From NCBI GenBank assembly GCA_029564115.1, contig JAKQQP010000351.1, forward strand, positions 1-64,000: DNA of 64,000 nucleotides, in the 5' to 3' direction. A model generated the notes under the pieces. That model was not told the origin of the DNA. It did not search any database and saw nothing but the letters and a program-made list of their open reading frames with translations. Below are positions 17,694 through 26,466 of the stretch, one piece after another; position 1 is the first letter of the stretch; each line of letters begins with the position of its first letter. The DNA comes from Candidatus Rifleibacteriota bacterium. Its GTDB lineage: Bacteria; Riflebacteria; Ozemobacteria; Ozemobacterales; Ozemobacteraceae. The position numbers and the translations under genes are program-made.

Positions 17694-19761
17694 CAGCGTC
17701 CTAAAACCAGGAATCAGAGCCAGGCTTACCTTCAGCATTCTTCTGATCGCTCTGATTCCGCTCACTTTTCTGGGGCACCAGGCATACTATAATCAGAAAA
17801 AATTTATCACAGAGGAAGTTACCGCAAGCCACCTCGAACTTTCCAATACCCTGGCGCATGGAATCTATGAAAACCTCGAATTTACCAGACGACTCCTCAA
17901 CGCCATTGGCGAACTCGATGCGGTCAGATCACTCAACCCAGCCATAAGCGAAGACTTTTTCAATGCCCTCATGCGGCATTTCGCATTTTTCAAGCTGATG
18001 TATCTCATCGACAGCGAAAAAAATATAGTGGCGACAACAGACGTTTCGACAAAGCTTCCAGCAGATTGGCTTTATTCAAAAGCGATCAAGCGAAGTTATC
18101 AGGGTTCCCTTTCTGAAGTCGTGAACTCGCCTGAAGGGGTTCCATTCATGACCCTCGAATCGGTTATCAAATCGCCCGAAAGGCTCGGCATAACCGGCGT
18201 GCTCATTTCTGAGGTAAATCTTTCGAGTATTCGCGACCTGGTGCGTAATGCCCTGAAAAATTCAAAATCACAGGGTCTGGTCCTGGATGAAGCAGGGTCG
18301 GTAATAGCGCGTTCGTCAAACGAGACAAGAACCCTGAGCATACCCTTCTCTGAAACAATAGACAGTGATGTTACCAGACTTCGCGACATAGACGGTGAGC
18401 CCTACCTGATCACTGCCGTCTCACTCAAAAAATTCGACTTTTATCAGGCCCCCAACTGGACAATAGTCCTCCAGATTCCTGAACGCATAGCTTTCGATGC
18501 CGTCTATAAATTCAGAGAAAAAATAATCAGCGCTCTTTCGTTTACCGCCATCGTCTCGATACTTCTAGCCTTCCTTCTTGCCAGAGGCTTCACCGCTCCC
18601 CTCTCCAACCTTATCGAAGGCGCCAGACACATCAGCGCCGGTGATTTTGAACACCGCATACTGCCAATGTCTTCAGACGAGATCGGCAACCTTACAACAA
18701 CGTTCGACGAAATGAGGGTAAATCTGCGCACAACCAAGGCGGATCTGGATTACCGCATCATGCAGTTGTCAACCCTCTATGAAGTCGGCAAGGTCATCAG
18801 TTCCGAGCTGGATTTCCGCAAACTGCAGAATATGATACTTGAGATTGTGGTCAAGGTGATCAAAGCCGAAAAAGGATCTCTGATGCTGATCGACGACGCC
18901 GAAAAAGCGCTGACTATAGGCGTAGCCATAGGCCTCTGCGAAGAAATCGCCCGCGACACAAAACTGGAAATAGGCGAATCGGTTGCCGGCTGGGTCGTTA
19001 AAAACAAGCGCCCGCTTTTTGTCACTGATGTCGAGCTCGACCCAGAATTTCAGACAATCAAAAAGAAAAATATCAAAACCGGAACTCTGATGTGTGTGCC
19101 GCTCGTCGCCAAAGACAAGATTCTCGGCACCCTCAACGTTTCAAGATCTGAACCTGAGAGCTTTTCTGAAAAAGATTTCGAGCTGTTCTGTAATCTCGCC
19201 AACCAGGCGGCGATCGCCATAGACAACGCCCGACTCTACCGCTATGCCGTAACCGATGAAATGACCCGTCTGTATAACCACAGATACTTTCAGCAGCGCC
19301 TCGACGAAGAAATCCAGCGTGCCGACCGCTATGAAAATCACGTTTCCCTGATCATTCTCGACGTCGATCACTTCAAGAGCTTCAACGACACCTTCGGCCA
19401 TCCTGAAGGAGACAGGGTTTTAAAAACAGTCGCAGCGCTCATAGAAAAAAATGTTCGCGAAATCGATATTCCCGCCAGATATGGCGGCGAAGAATTTGTT
19501 GTAATATGCCCCGAAAAAAATGGCGAAGGGGCTCTTACCCCCGCCGAACGCATTAGAACTGCCATAGAAAATTACGATTTCCGTATCAGCGGCGAAAAAG
19601 TGCCCATAACCGTTTCACTCGGAGTCAGCTGCTACCCTGATGCGGCCAAATCAAAGGCTGACCTGATTCAGAAAGCAGACTTCGCCCTTTATTATTCAAA
19701 ACAGAACGGACGCAACCGTGCCACACTGTTCAACCCGATAATGGACCGCCAGAAAGCCTGA
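17683..19761 (+). CDS. Membrane diguanylate cyclase with HAMP and GAF domains
   Basis: 692 residues from ATG 17683 (MKYNSVLKPG). Membrane helix about 15-35, periplasmic Cache-like sensor about 40-275, second helix about 285-305, HAMP about 306-360, GAF about 375-525 and GGDEF about 530-685. The active-site GGEEF (601-605) is intact and is preceded by RxxD (REID, 592-595) exactly five residues before it, the product-inhibition I-site. It should make c-di-GMP from two GTP. The start overlaps the TPR gene by 11 bases; an upstream in-frame ATG at 17617 would overlap far more and delay the membrane helix. Confidence 0.9.
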   Translation: MKYNSVLKPGIRARLTFSILLIALIPLTFLGHQAYYNQKKFITEEVTASHLELSNTLAHGIYENLEFTRRLLNAIGELDAVRSLNPAISEDFFNALMRHFAFFKLMYLIDSEKNIVATTDVSTKLPADWLYSKAIKRSYQGSLSEVVNSPEGVPFMTLESVIKSPERLGITGVLISEVNLSSIRDLVRNALKNSKSQGLVLDEAGSVIARSSNETRTLSIPFSETIDSDVTRLRDIDGEPYLITAVSLKKFDFYQAPNWTIVLQIPERIAFDAVYKFREKIISALSFTAIVSILLAFLLARGFTAPLSNLIEGARHISAGDFEHRILPMSSDEIGNLTTTFDEMRVNLRTTKADLDYRIMQLSTLYEVGKVISSELDFRKLQNMILEIVVKVIKAEKGSLMLIDDAEKALTIGVAIGLCEEIARDTKLEIGESVAGWVVKNKRPLFVTDVELDPEFQTIKKKNIKTGTLMCVPLVAKDKILGTLNVSRSEPESFSEKDFELFCNLANQAAIAIDNARLYRYAVTDEMTRLYNHRYFQQRLDEEIQRADRYENHVSLIILDVDHFKSFNDTFGHPEGDRVLKTVAALIEKNVREIDIPARYGGEEFVVICPEKNGEGALTPAERIRTAIENYDFRISGEKVPITVSLGVSCYPDAAKSKADLIQKADFALYYSKQNGRNRATLFNPIMDRQKA

Positions 19762-19763
19762 GT

Positions 19764-20507
19764 TCAGCGTCGCCCGCAGAGATACTCGGCGTATTCCCAG
19801 TCGGATCTGGTGTCGATATCTACCGAATCTTCAGCCGACATTTGCAGACAGCCATGATTCGCGTAGTCATACAAGGTTCGCTGCTCAAAAAACCACTCAC
19901 CCTTCACCAGATACAAAGCTCCGTTTTCGATAAACCTGCGGGGAATATCGCAACCGGGCAGTTCTATACCGGTACGGTTTTCGGGAACTGCACGACCGCC
20001 GACCTCATCGACCCGGTACATCCATTCAGGGTATTGGTGAACGATAGTCATGGAAGAAAGGCTGTTAAAATTGCCGGCAAAAAATTTCGCCACAGCCGTT
20101 TTAATATGATGAGCACACAGCATCGGCGATGTCACCTGCAGAAGACACAGCGCGTCGGGAAGCCGGCCCTCGGTTTCGAGCAGATAAGAAAAGGAGTGCC
20201 AGAGAACATCGACCGATGCAGCCTTGTCATCGGCCAGAGAAGCCGGGCGCATGAACGGAACCATGCCGCCGGCACGCCTTGCCTCATCAGCAATGCGTGG
20301 CTCGTCGGTAGAAACCAGAACCCTGGCAAAACAGCCCGAGTTGATGGCTGTATCGACAGTTCTGAATGTCAGCGAATCTGCGCCGCAGAACGGCAGCAGA
20401 TTTTTTTGCGGCAGGCGTTTTGATCCGCCTCTGGCTGGGATTATCGCCCAGATAAGCGGTGGCGAAGACTCAGTATTTGAGCACCGAGAAGATTTTACTG
20501 TTGTCAA
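19764..20507 (-). CDS. CMP-sugar synthetase (acylneuraminate cytidylyltransferase family)
   Basis: 247 residues. IIPARGGSKRLPQKN is the CTP-binding signature of the NeuA/PseF/LegF family, and DALCLLQVTSP and a late VDIDTRSDWEYAE agree. It activates a nonulosonic acid (sialic, pseudaminic or legionaminic type) with CMP for surface glycans; the sugar cannot be told. The only start before the signature is a TTG at 20507, which overlaps the end of apt by 38 bases and has a weak ribosome site, so the exact N-terminus is uncertain. No sugar-biosynthesis genes are adjacent. Confidence 0.82.
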   Translation of the reverse strand: MTTVKSSRCSNTESSPPLIWAIIPARGGSKRLPQKNLLPFCGADSLTFRTVDTAINSGCFARVLVSTDEPRIADEARRAGGMVPFMRPASLADDKAASVDVLWHSFSYLLETEGRLPDALCLLQVTSPMLCAHHIKTAVAKFFAGNFNSLSSMTIVHQYPEWMYRVDEVGGRAVPENRTGIELPGCDIPRRFIENGALYLVKGEWFFEQRTLYDYANHGCLQMSAEDSVDIDTRSDWEYAEYLCGRR

Positions 20508-20982
20508 ACTTTTCGCGGCCTTTCAGAAACTCGAGCTCGATGGCAAAGGCAATCCCGATTACTTCGGCACCGATGTCGGCGAGTAGTTCCAACGCGGCCA
20601 GGGCAGTACCGCCGGTGGCAATCAAATCATCGATCAGCAAAACTTTTTCGCCGGGCCTGACCGCATCAGCATGAATCTCTATGGCATCTGTGCCGTATTC
20701 AAGAGAATATTCACGTCTCACCTTTTTACAGGGGAGCTTGCCAGCTTTTCTGATGGGGACGAAACCCACACCAAGGCGAAGCGCCAGCGCCGCACCGATG
20801 ATAAAGCCCCTGGACTCTATGCCGCAGACATGGCTCACGCCTGCGTTTTTATAACGGTCGACAAACACGTCTATCAATGCCGAAAAAGCTTTGGCATCGT
20901 TCAACAAAGGAGTAATATCCTTAAAAATGATCCCCGGCTTCGGAAAATCAGGAACATCTCTGATAAAACTGTTCAGGTCCAT
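20470..20982 (-). CDS. apt: Adenine phosphoribosyltransferase
   Basis: 170 residues from ATG 20982 (MDLNSFIRDVPDFPKPG), which has GTGAGG 5 bases upstream and matches the usual family start; it lies 7 bases after the HEAT gene stop. An upstream in-frame start at 21018 would sit inside that gene. Catalyses adenine + PRPP to AMP + PPi. The PRPP-binding loop LLIDDLIATGGTA and the family segment GIIFKDITPLL are present. Confidence 0.93.
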   Translation of the reverse strand: MDLNSFIRDVPDFPKPGIIFKDITPLLNDAKAFSALIDVFVDRYKNAGVSHVCGIESRGFIIGAALALRLGVGFVPIRKAGKLPCKKVRREYSLEYGTDAIEIHADAVRPGEKVLLIDDLIATGGTALAALELLADIGAEVIGIAFAIELEFLKGREKFDNSKIFSVLKY

Positions 20983-20989
20983 TTGTGCC

Positions 20990-22507
20990 TCACTGTTCGT
21001 CGAGCTTTTTTTGCTCACCGGCCAGTTTTTTGGCCAGTTTGCCGTAGGTGTTCATATGAACTTCAAGTAATTTATGCTGATATTCCTCTTTGGCGTATTT
21101 CTTCACGGTCAGCTGCCCAAGCTTCACCAGAAGCTCATCACGTCGTTTCGTGAATTTTTCAGCCTGGGAAGCGGATTTTTTTTGTTCGGGCGGTTTTGAG
21201 AAAAGGTTTTTCAGCTGGCCAAAGAACCCTTCGGGCTTGTTTTCTGCCTGCTTTTCTTCCTGTTCGTTATATTTCTGGATAAAAAAATTCATACGCAAAA
21301 TTTCGTGACCGATACTGAGCATATCGGCCAGTTCAAGTTCACCGCCCTGATAGATATCGAAAACAATACGGCCAATATCTTTGTAAAGATCGTCGAGTTC
21401 TTTCTTGATATCGTTAACAGCATAATTAAGAGCAGCGCGGTTCGAAAGTCCGACCGCTTCTTCCCTGCCTTTTCTGAAAAACCTGGTAACAGTCGCGGCG
21501 AGGTCTTCACCGCCACCTTCTCCTGCTTGAGATTCAGGTTTTTTATCATCGGATGCAGCAGAGTCACCGGGTTGCGCAAGAACTGTCGTAACCGGAGGCT
21601 CCATACCAAACTTTTCTTCTATGAGTTTGATGGCTCTCTGAGCCGTCTCTTTGAAAAGACCGTCGCCCGAAGTGGCAAGAGCCCGTAGAAACCCGTATAC
21701 GCTGGCATCATAATAATTGGCAAGGGCTATAATGGCTTTAATTCTGGTTTCAGAATGAGTTGCAAGCCTGGCAGTTTCGAGAAGCAGCTCGATGGCTTCT
21801 GCTGCCTGAATGTGAAAAAAGGCATAAATGGCGCTCCCTTTCATCCATTCTTCGGGAGATTCGAGCATTTTTTTGAGCTCAGCAAAAACCTTTTCTTCGC
21901 CAAAAGCCTGCAAAGCCTTTGCCGCCACAGCTCTTATCCGGTTATCAGGGTCTGATAACGCCGTAAAAAGCGCGGGAATAGAACCCTCAGCCTTCAATAT
22001 TTCGAGGGCTTCGATGGTGTTGGATCTGACACGATTGTCTGGATCAGCAAGAAATCTGCTGAGAACTTCGGCTTCGTCTTTCTGGAGAAACCCTGCCAGA
22101 CAGCTGATCAGCGAGGCCCGCACAAAAGCGTGCTCTTCACTCTGCAGCATGTTCAGCAGTCGATCTTTATACTCGGTGCGCCCCTCAGTTTTTATGGTCA
22201 TCACTGCAGTCAGGCGCTCCTGATAATCACCAGAAACAAGAACCTCATCGAGTTCTGCGGGTGCCACATCGCCAGCAGAAGCTTTCAACAGCTTTTCCGC
22301 CTTCCGGATCTTGTCTATGGCCTTGCGGGCAAAGAATCTGACTGCGACATTATCGTCCTGGGTTGCCTGAATCAGATTCGATAAGACTTCTTCGCGAACC
22401 ACCCTGTCAGGAAAATCAAGTTTCAGCAAAGTCATCGCCGAAAGGGCACGCAGGTCATCATCAGTGTTGGTAAGATCTTTCAGAAGTTTCTTTATTTTAA
22501 TATCCAT
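20990..22507 (-). CDS. HEAT-repeat protein with helical C-terminal domain
   Basis: 505 residues, no signal peptide. Residues 1-300 are PBS-lyase-type HEAT repeats (DNRVRSNTIEALEILK, DNRIRAVAAKALQAF). A Ser/Glu-rich linker (about 305-345) leads to a C-terminal helical/coiled-coil domain rich in Lys and Glu. HEAT solenoids bind proteins; the partner is unknown. It shares its repeat style with the HEAT proteins at 24160 and 39818. It comes after the proS terminator and may start its own transcript with apt and the CMP-sugar synthetase. Confidence 0.8.
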   Translation of the reverse strand: MDIKIKKLLKDLTNTDDDLRALSAMTLLKLDFPDRVVREEVLSNLIQATQDDNVAVRFFARKAIDKIRKAEKLLKASAGDVAPAELDEVLVSGDYQERLTAVMTIKTEGRTEYKDRLLNMLQSEEHAFVRASLISCLAGFLQKDEAEVLSRFLADPDNRVRSNTIEALEILKAEGSIPALFTALSDPDNRIRAVAAKALQAFGEEKVFAELKKMLESPEEWMKGSAIYAFFHIQAAEAIELLLETARLATHSETRIKAIIALANYYDASVYGFLRALATSGDGLFKETAQRAIKLIEEKFGMEPPVTTVLAQPGDSAASDDKKPESQAGEGGGEDLAATVTRFFRKGREEAVGLSNRAALNYAVNDIKKELDDLYKDIGRIVFDIYQGGELELADMLSIGHEILRMNFFIQKYNEQEEKQAENKPEGFFGQLKNLFSKPPEQKKSASQAEKFTKRRDELLVKLGQLTVKKYAKEEYQHKLLEVHMNTYGKLAKKLAGEQKKLDEQ

Positions 22508-22558
22508 GTCTCATCGTCCGGTTGTGATTGTTTGCCAGAGTCTAACACAATAACGGTC

Positions 22559-22602
22559 AAAAAAAAAAGCACCGAAACCACATAAGGTTTCGGTGCTTTT
22601 TT
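22559..22602 (-). terminator. Strong intrinsic terminator after proS
   Basis: Perfect 11-bp stem (22569-22579 with 22586-22596), 6-base loop, ten T on the minus strand (22568-22559) and six T on the plus strand. It begins 5 bases after the proS stop codon and could act in both directions. Confidence 0.93.
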
Positions 22603-22606
22603 ACGC

Positions 22607-24067
22607 TCAATAGGCTCGAGCTACATAGACTCTGCTCTGACCGCCCTTACCACATACGACGCAGGGGCCGTCGACTTCGTGAGCATTAAAACATCTGATG
22701 GTAGCACCAGCTTCAGCCTTGAAGCGGGCTTCGCATTCGGCGCCGCCACACCAGACCAGGTCTGCCATGCCATGCTTTTCTTTGATCACTTCAACAAATT
22801 CTGCGAATGAATTTGCCTTGAAAGTCTTGTTTTTAAGGATTTCAGTTGCCTGAGCGAACAGATTTTGCTGAATTTCCTGCAACAGACGTTCAACGGTGGT
22901 TTCCAGCTCAGCATCAGGAATAAACATCTTCTCGAGAGTATCACGTCTGACAAGGCAAACCTGGTTCTTTTCGAGATCTTTCTGGCCGATTTCAACGCGC
23001 AGCGGCACACCCATCATTTCATATTCAGAGTATTTCCAGCCGGGCTTGAAGCCTTCGCGATCGTCGAGATGAATTCTCAGACCCTTTGCTGCGAGGCGTT
23101 TGTTGATTTCGCGGGCCTTGACGATGACATCCTGTGAGTCTTTGTAGACGATAGGTATCACAACTGCCTGAATCGGCGCAACTCTCGGGGGAAGCCTCAA
23201 ACCGCGATCATCGCCATGAACCATGATCGCTGCACCGATTATACGGGTCGACATACCCCAGGAGGTTGTCCAGGCAAACTTTCTCTGGCCGTCAGAATCA
23301 AGAAAATTGATATTGAAGGCTTTGGAAAAATTCTGCCCCAGGTCATGTGAGGTGCCCGACTGCAAAGCCTGGCCGTCTGGCATGAGCGCTTCAATGGTAT
23401 ATGTATTCAGAGCGCCGGCAAACTTTTCTTTCTGGCTTTTTTCGCCAGTTACAAGAGGAATAGCCAGGTCGTTTTCGACGAAATCACGATAAACTTGCAG
23501 CATTTTCATAACCTCTTCCCTGGCTTCTTCATGAGTTCGATGGGCTGTGTGCCCTTCCTGCCAGAGAAATTCGGTGGTGCGCAAAAAAGGTCTGGTCACT
23601 TTTTCCCATCTGACCACGTTGGCCCACTGGTTGATCAAAACAGGCAGATCACGATAGCTCTCGATCCACTTCGCATACATGTGGCCGATAATGGCCTCAG
23701 AAGTGGGTCTGATCGCCAGTTTTTCTTCAAGTTCTTCTGAGCCGCCGTGAGTTACCCAGGCAACTTCGGGAGCGAAGCCTTCGACATGCTCAGCTTCTTT
23801 GGTCAGAAAACTCTCAGGGATAAAAACGGGAAAGTAAGCGTTCTGATGACCGGTTTTTTTGAATTCAGCATCGAGGAGTCGCTGAATATTTTCCCAGATT
23901 GCATAACCGTATGGCCTGATGATCATACAGCCCTTAACCGGGGAATAGTCAGCCATTCTGGCCTTCAAAACGACATCCGTATACCATCTTGAAATGTCTT
24001 CAGACTTGGGGGTTATGGCATCCATGACCTTTTTGCCGGTATTGTTCTGTGCATCTGGTTTGTTCAT
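22607..24067 (-). CDS. proS: Prolyl-tRNA synthetase, archaeal/eukaryotic-type
   Basis: 486 residues, lacking the editing insertion of the long bacterial form. Class II motifs are visible: YPVFIPES region, RPTSEAIIGHMY, VVRWE, RTTEFLWQEGHTAH. The C-terminus has a Cys-containing zinc-type segment (CGGAEC...CVVCGKGG) and ends in Tyr, as in the archaeal/eukaryotic ProRS type. Charges tRNA-Pro with proline. It has its own near-consensus promoter and a strong terminator, so it is a single-gene unit set in a run of pilus and HEAT genes. Confidence 0.95.
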   Translation of the reverse strand: MNKPDAQNNTGKKVMDAITPKSEDISRWYTDVVLKARMADYSPVKGCMIIRPYGYAIWENIQRLLDAEFKKTGHQNAYFPVFIPESFLTKEAEHVEGFAPEVAWVTHGGSEELEEKLAIRPTSEAIIGHMYAKWIESYRDLPVLINQWANVVRWEKVTRPFLRTTEFLWQEGHTAHRTHEEAREEVMKMLQVYRDFVENDLAIPLVTGEKSQKEKFAGALNTYTIEALMPDGQALQSGTSHDLGQNFSKAFNINFLDSDGQRKFAWTTSWGMSTRIIGAAIMVHGDDRGLRLPPRVAPIQAVVIPIVYKDSQDVIVKAREINKRLAAKGLRIHLDDREGFKPGWKYSEYEMMGVPLRVEIGQKDLEKNQVCLVRRDTLEKMFIPDAELETTVERLLQEIQQNLFAQATEILKNKTFKANSFAEFVEVIKEKHGMADLVWCGGAECEARFKAEAGATIRCFNAHEVDGPCVVCGKGGQSRVYVARAY

Positions 24068-24093
24068 CAGTTGTGCCTTTCGTGTTTAAATGC

Positions 24094-24135
24094 AAAAAAA
24101 AGCTTCGCGGGCACACATTATATGGACCCGCGAAG
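24094..24135 (-). terminator. Intrinsic terminator of the PilT/HEAT-TPR operon
   Basis: Minus-strand CTTCGCGGG (24127-24135) pairs with CCCGCGAAG (24103-24111) across a 15-base loop, then one base and eight T (24101-24094). It lies 25 bases after the stop at 24160. The stem and loop overlap the proS promoter. Confidence 0.8.
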
Positions 24136-24145
24136 GCGCTGTCAA
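24117..24145 (-). promoter_or_regulatory. proS: Consensus sigma70 promoter of proS, embedded in a terminator
   Basis: Minus strand TTGACA (24140-24145), exactly 17 bases, TATAAT (24117-24122). The left stem arm of the preceding terminator is in the spacer and the -10 is in its loop. RNA started near 24110 contains only the right arm, so the proS mRNA would not form the hairpin. Confidence 0.88.
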
Positions 24146-24159
24146 GAATCAGAAGAATA

Positions 24160-26466
24160 TCACTCCTGGTCGTTAATGATCTTTTGAGCCAGAGCTTCGA
24201 TCAGCCTGCCAATACGTTTGCCGGTCGGCCCCGCTTTCGTTGCACGCTCAAGAATTGCTGAGGCTTCAGCGGTTTTTTTCAGGTGGTATTTGGCCAGAGC
24301 GAGATAATACAGAGCTTCTGCATTACCCGGATCAAAGCTCAAAAGCTTTTCAAGTCGTTTAACCCCGTTTTCATACTGACCGACCAGTATTTCTGCCACA
24401 CCAAGATCGTTGAGTACGCGTCTCTGCATTTTTGCCGTGGCCTTAACCTCGCCCTCGGCAAACCTTGAATAAAGTCTTATGAGACCAGCCCAGTTTTTAA
24501 GTTGTTTATAAACCCGGCCAAGCAGGTAAATCGCCTTGGGATTGTCTGGAGCTTTTTCAATGAATGTCTGCAGATAACCACGGGCCTGCTCGTATTTTTC
24601 CTGGTCGGCAAACATGATGCCCATATAGAGAAAGACGTTGTCAGGCGGCTGCTCTTCAGTTTCAAGCACCTTATTGAACTCACTGACGGCCTTTTTATAT
24701 TTGCCGATGTTGTAGGCTTTCAAACCAAGTCGATAATGTTTCGAAACCTTCTGCGTTCCGCCGTCTTCTCCCTCGGCTTCAGCCTCATCGTCCAGCGTAT
24801 CTTCGCTGCCCGGAATCGGCAGATCGAGCAAGCCGGAAGCAATATCTATACCGCTCTCGGAAGTATCAGAAGCAGAAGTCTGATCATCTGCAACGGCAGT
24901 ATCAGAAGACTGCTGCCCTGCTTCAGATTTCTTTTCAGCCGGCGCATGAACTTTTTCTTCAACCTCGAGATTCTCAAGGCTTTTCAAAAGCTGTTCAGGC
25001 ATGTCATCCCCCTGTTCCAGCACTTTAACGCTGCTTATCAGGGAGGGAATAAGAACTGATACCTGGTGTTCATGCCGAACCTGTGCAAATTTTTCGACCA
25101 GATCGTCAAGAATCCTGCTGTCGCCGGCTCTGAAGAGAACTTCACTCAAAGCCTGAATTACACCGGGATCTTTCTGTTCAAGGCGCGGAGCCACCGATTT
25201 AATCCCTTCGATGCCACCGATAGCGGCGATTGCGTTCAACAAGGCCTTAACCACAGGCAATCTTCTATCTTTAACATGCAGTTTGATAGCCGGCATGGCT
25301 TCTACCAGGGGATGAGAAGCAAAAAAGTTCATACAGGCCTCGAGGTTTGGTGCAGCCCGTTCAGTTTTCAGCAAACCAAGAATCTTTTTGTGCGGAAAAT
25401 CAGAAATTCTGGCAGCCATATCTATAGCGTGCTTCCTGATCCATTTATTATGATCCGAGAGTGCTCTTTCCAGCTGATTGCACACAAAATCAGACGGGAA
25501 ATTACGCAAAGACTGAATCATGCGCTTGCGAACCGCTTCATTGCTGTCTGTGACGAGAATTGCCGCGAGATCCTGGTAGTCGTTCGGGGGAATCATGCCA
25601 AGAATAAAGGCTGCGCTTCTTCTCAGCTGAACATCATCAGATTTAACCATTTCGACGATTTCCGGCTTGATTTTTTCTGGTTCAAGGCGGGCAAGAGCGA
25701 GAATAGAGTTGGCTCTGATGCGATTATTGGGGTCGTGCAGAGAAGGCTCGATTCTGCCCTTGATTTCATTTTCGGGCAAATTCAGATTACCAACCGCTTC
25801 GATGGAATTAGCACGCAATCGTGCATCGCGTGCCTGAAGCCCCTGATCAAAAATACCAAGCAGGGTTACGCTGCGAAATCTGGCAAGAAACGAGATCATT
25901 AGAGCTTTGCGGCGCAAATCGTCATCCTGATGATATTTTTCAATGAGAATCGGGATCGAATCAAGCTCACGCATGATGCAGAGCAGCCGCAGAATTGTCA
26001 TCGAGATCCATTCGTCAGGGTCTGAGATGAATTCACACATTGCCAGTGCAGCATCTTTGCCGCCAATATTAAAAAGACTGTTCGCCGTCTGAAAACGAAC
26101 CTGACGGTCAGCGTCAGCCAGATACTGCTTCAGCTCACCAACCAACAGGGGCTTTTTGCGATTGCCGAGAGTTTCAACAATCAGCTCACGATGGGGCGAC
26201 AACGGATTTTTGAGCTGTTCCAGAAGAAAGCTCTGAATTTTTTCGTCGTCATATCTGCTCGCCGCCAGAATTGCTTCTTCTTGCTCGGGGTGAGACTGAA
26301 GATATGAATAGATGGTATCCATGAGCTGTGGCTGACCAATTTCAGAAAGCAGCAGAACCAGCTTCGATCTGGTGGCTTCACTGAATTTAGCGCTGAGATG
26401 GCTTTCAACCGCTGCCGTAATTTTTTCCTGAATATCGCGAATGCGTTTTTGGGCTAGTTCTTTCAT
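24160..26466 (-). CDS. HEAT- and TPR-repeat protein in the pilT operon
   Basis: 768 residues, apparently cytoplasmic. Residues about 1-480 are HEAT repeats (DARLRANSIEAVGNL, NNRIRANSILALARL); about 500-580 is a disordered acidic linker rich in Ser, Asp and Glu; about 580-750 are TPR repeats (for example KAPDNPKAIYLLGRVY and LSFDPGNAEALYYLALAKY). Its ATG overlaps the stop of the second PilT-like gene (ATGA), so the three genes are translationally coupled. That suggests it assists or regulates the pilus retraction machine. Confidence 0.8.
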   Translation of the reverse strand: MKELAQKRIRDIQEKITAAVESHLSAKFSEATRSKLVLLLSEIGQPQLMDTIYSYLQSHPEQEEAILAASRYDDEKIQSFLLEQLKNPLSPHRELIVETLGNRKKPLLVGELKQYLADADRQVRFQTANSLFNIGGKDAALAMCEFISDPDEWISMTILRLLCIMRELDSIPILIEKYHQDDDLRRKALMISFLARFRSVTLLGIFDQGLQARDARLRANSIEAVGNLNLPENEIKGRIEPSLHDPNNRIRANSILALARLEPEKIKPEIVEMVKSDDVQLRRSAAFILGMIPPNDYQDLAAILVTDSNEAVRKRMIQSLRNFPSDFVCNQLERALSDHNKWIRKHAIDMAARISDFPHKKILGLLKTERAAPNLEACMNFFASHPLVEAMPAIKLHVKDRRLPVVKALLNAIAAIGGIEGIKSVAPRLEQKDPGVIQALSEVLFRAGDSRILDDLVEKFAQVRHEHQVSVLIPSLISSVKVLEQGDDMPEQLLKSLENLEVEEKVHAPAEKKSEAGQQSSDTAVADDQTSASDTSESGIDIASGLLDLPIPGSEDTLDDEAEAEGEDGGTQKVSKHYRLGLKAYNIGKYKKAVSEFNKVLETEEQPPDNVFLYMGIMFADQEKYEQARGYLQTFIEKAPDNPKAIYLLGRVYKQLKNWAGLIRLYSRFAEGEVKATAKMQRRVLNDLGVAEILVGQYENGVKRLEKLLSFDPGNAEALYYLALAKYHLKKTAEASAILERATKAGPTGKRIGRLIEALAQKIINDQE

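Noticed and set aside
25066..25902. 278-residue plus-strand reading frame
   Set aside because: Lies fully antisense to the HEAT/TPR gene, whose repeats are clear; no ribosome site and no recognisable protein features.
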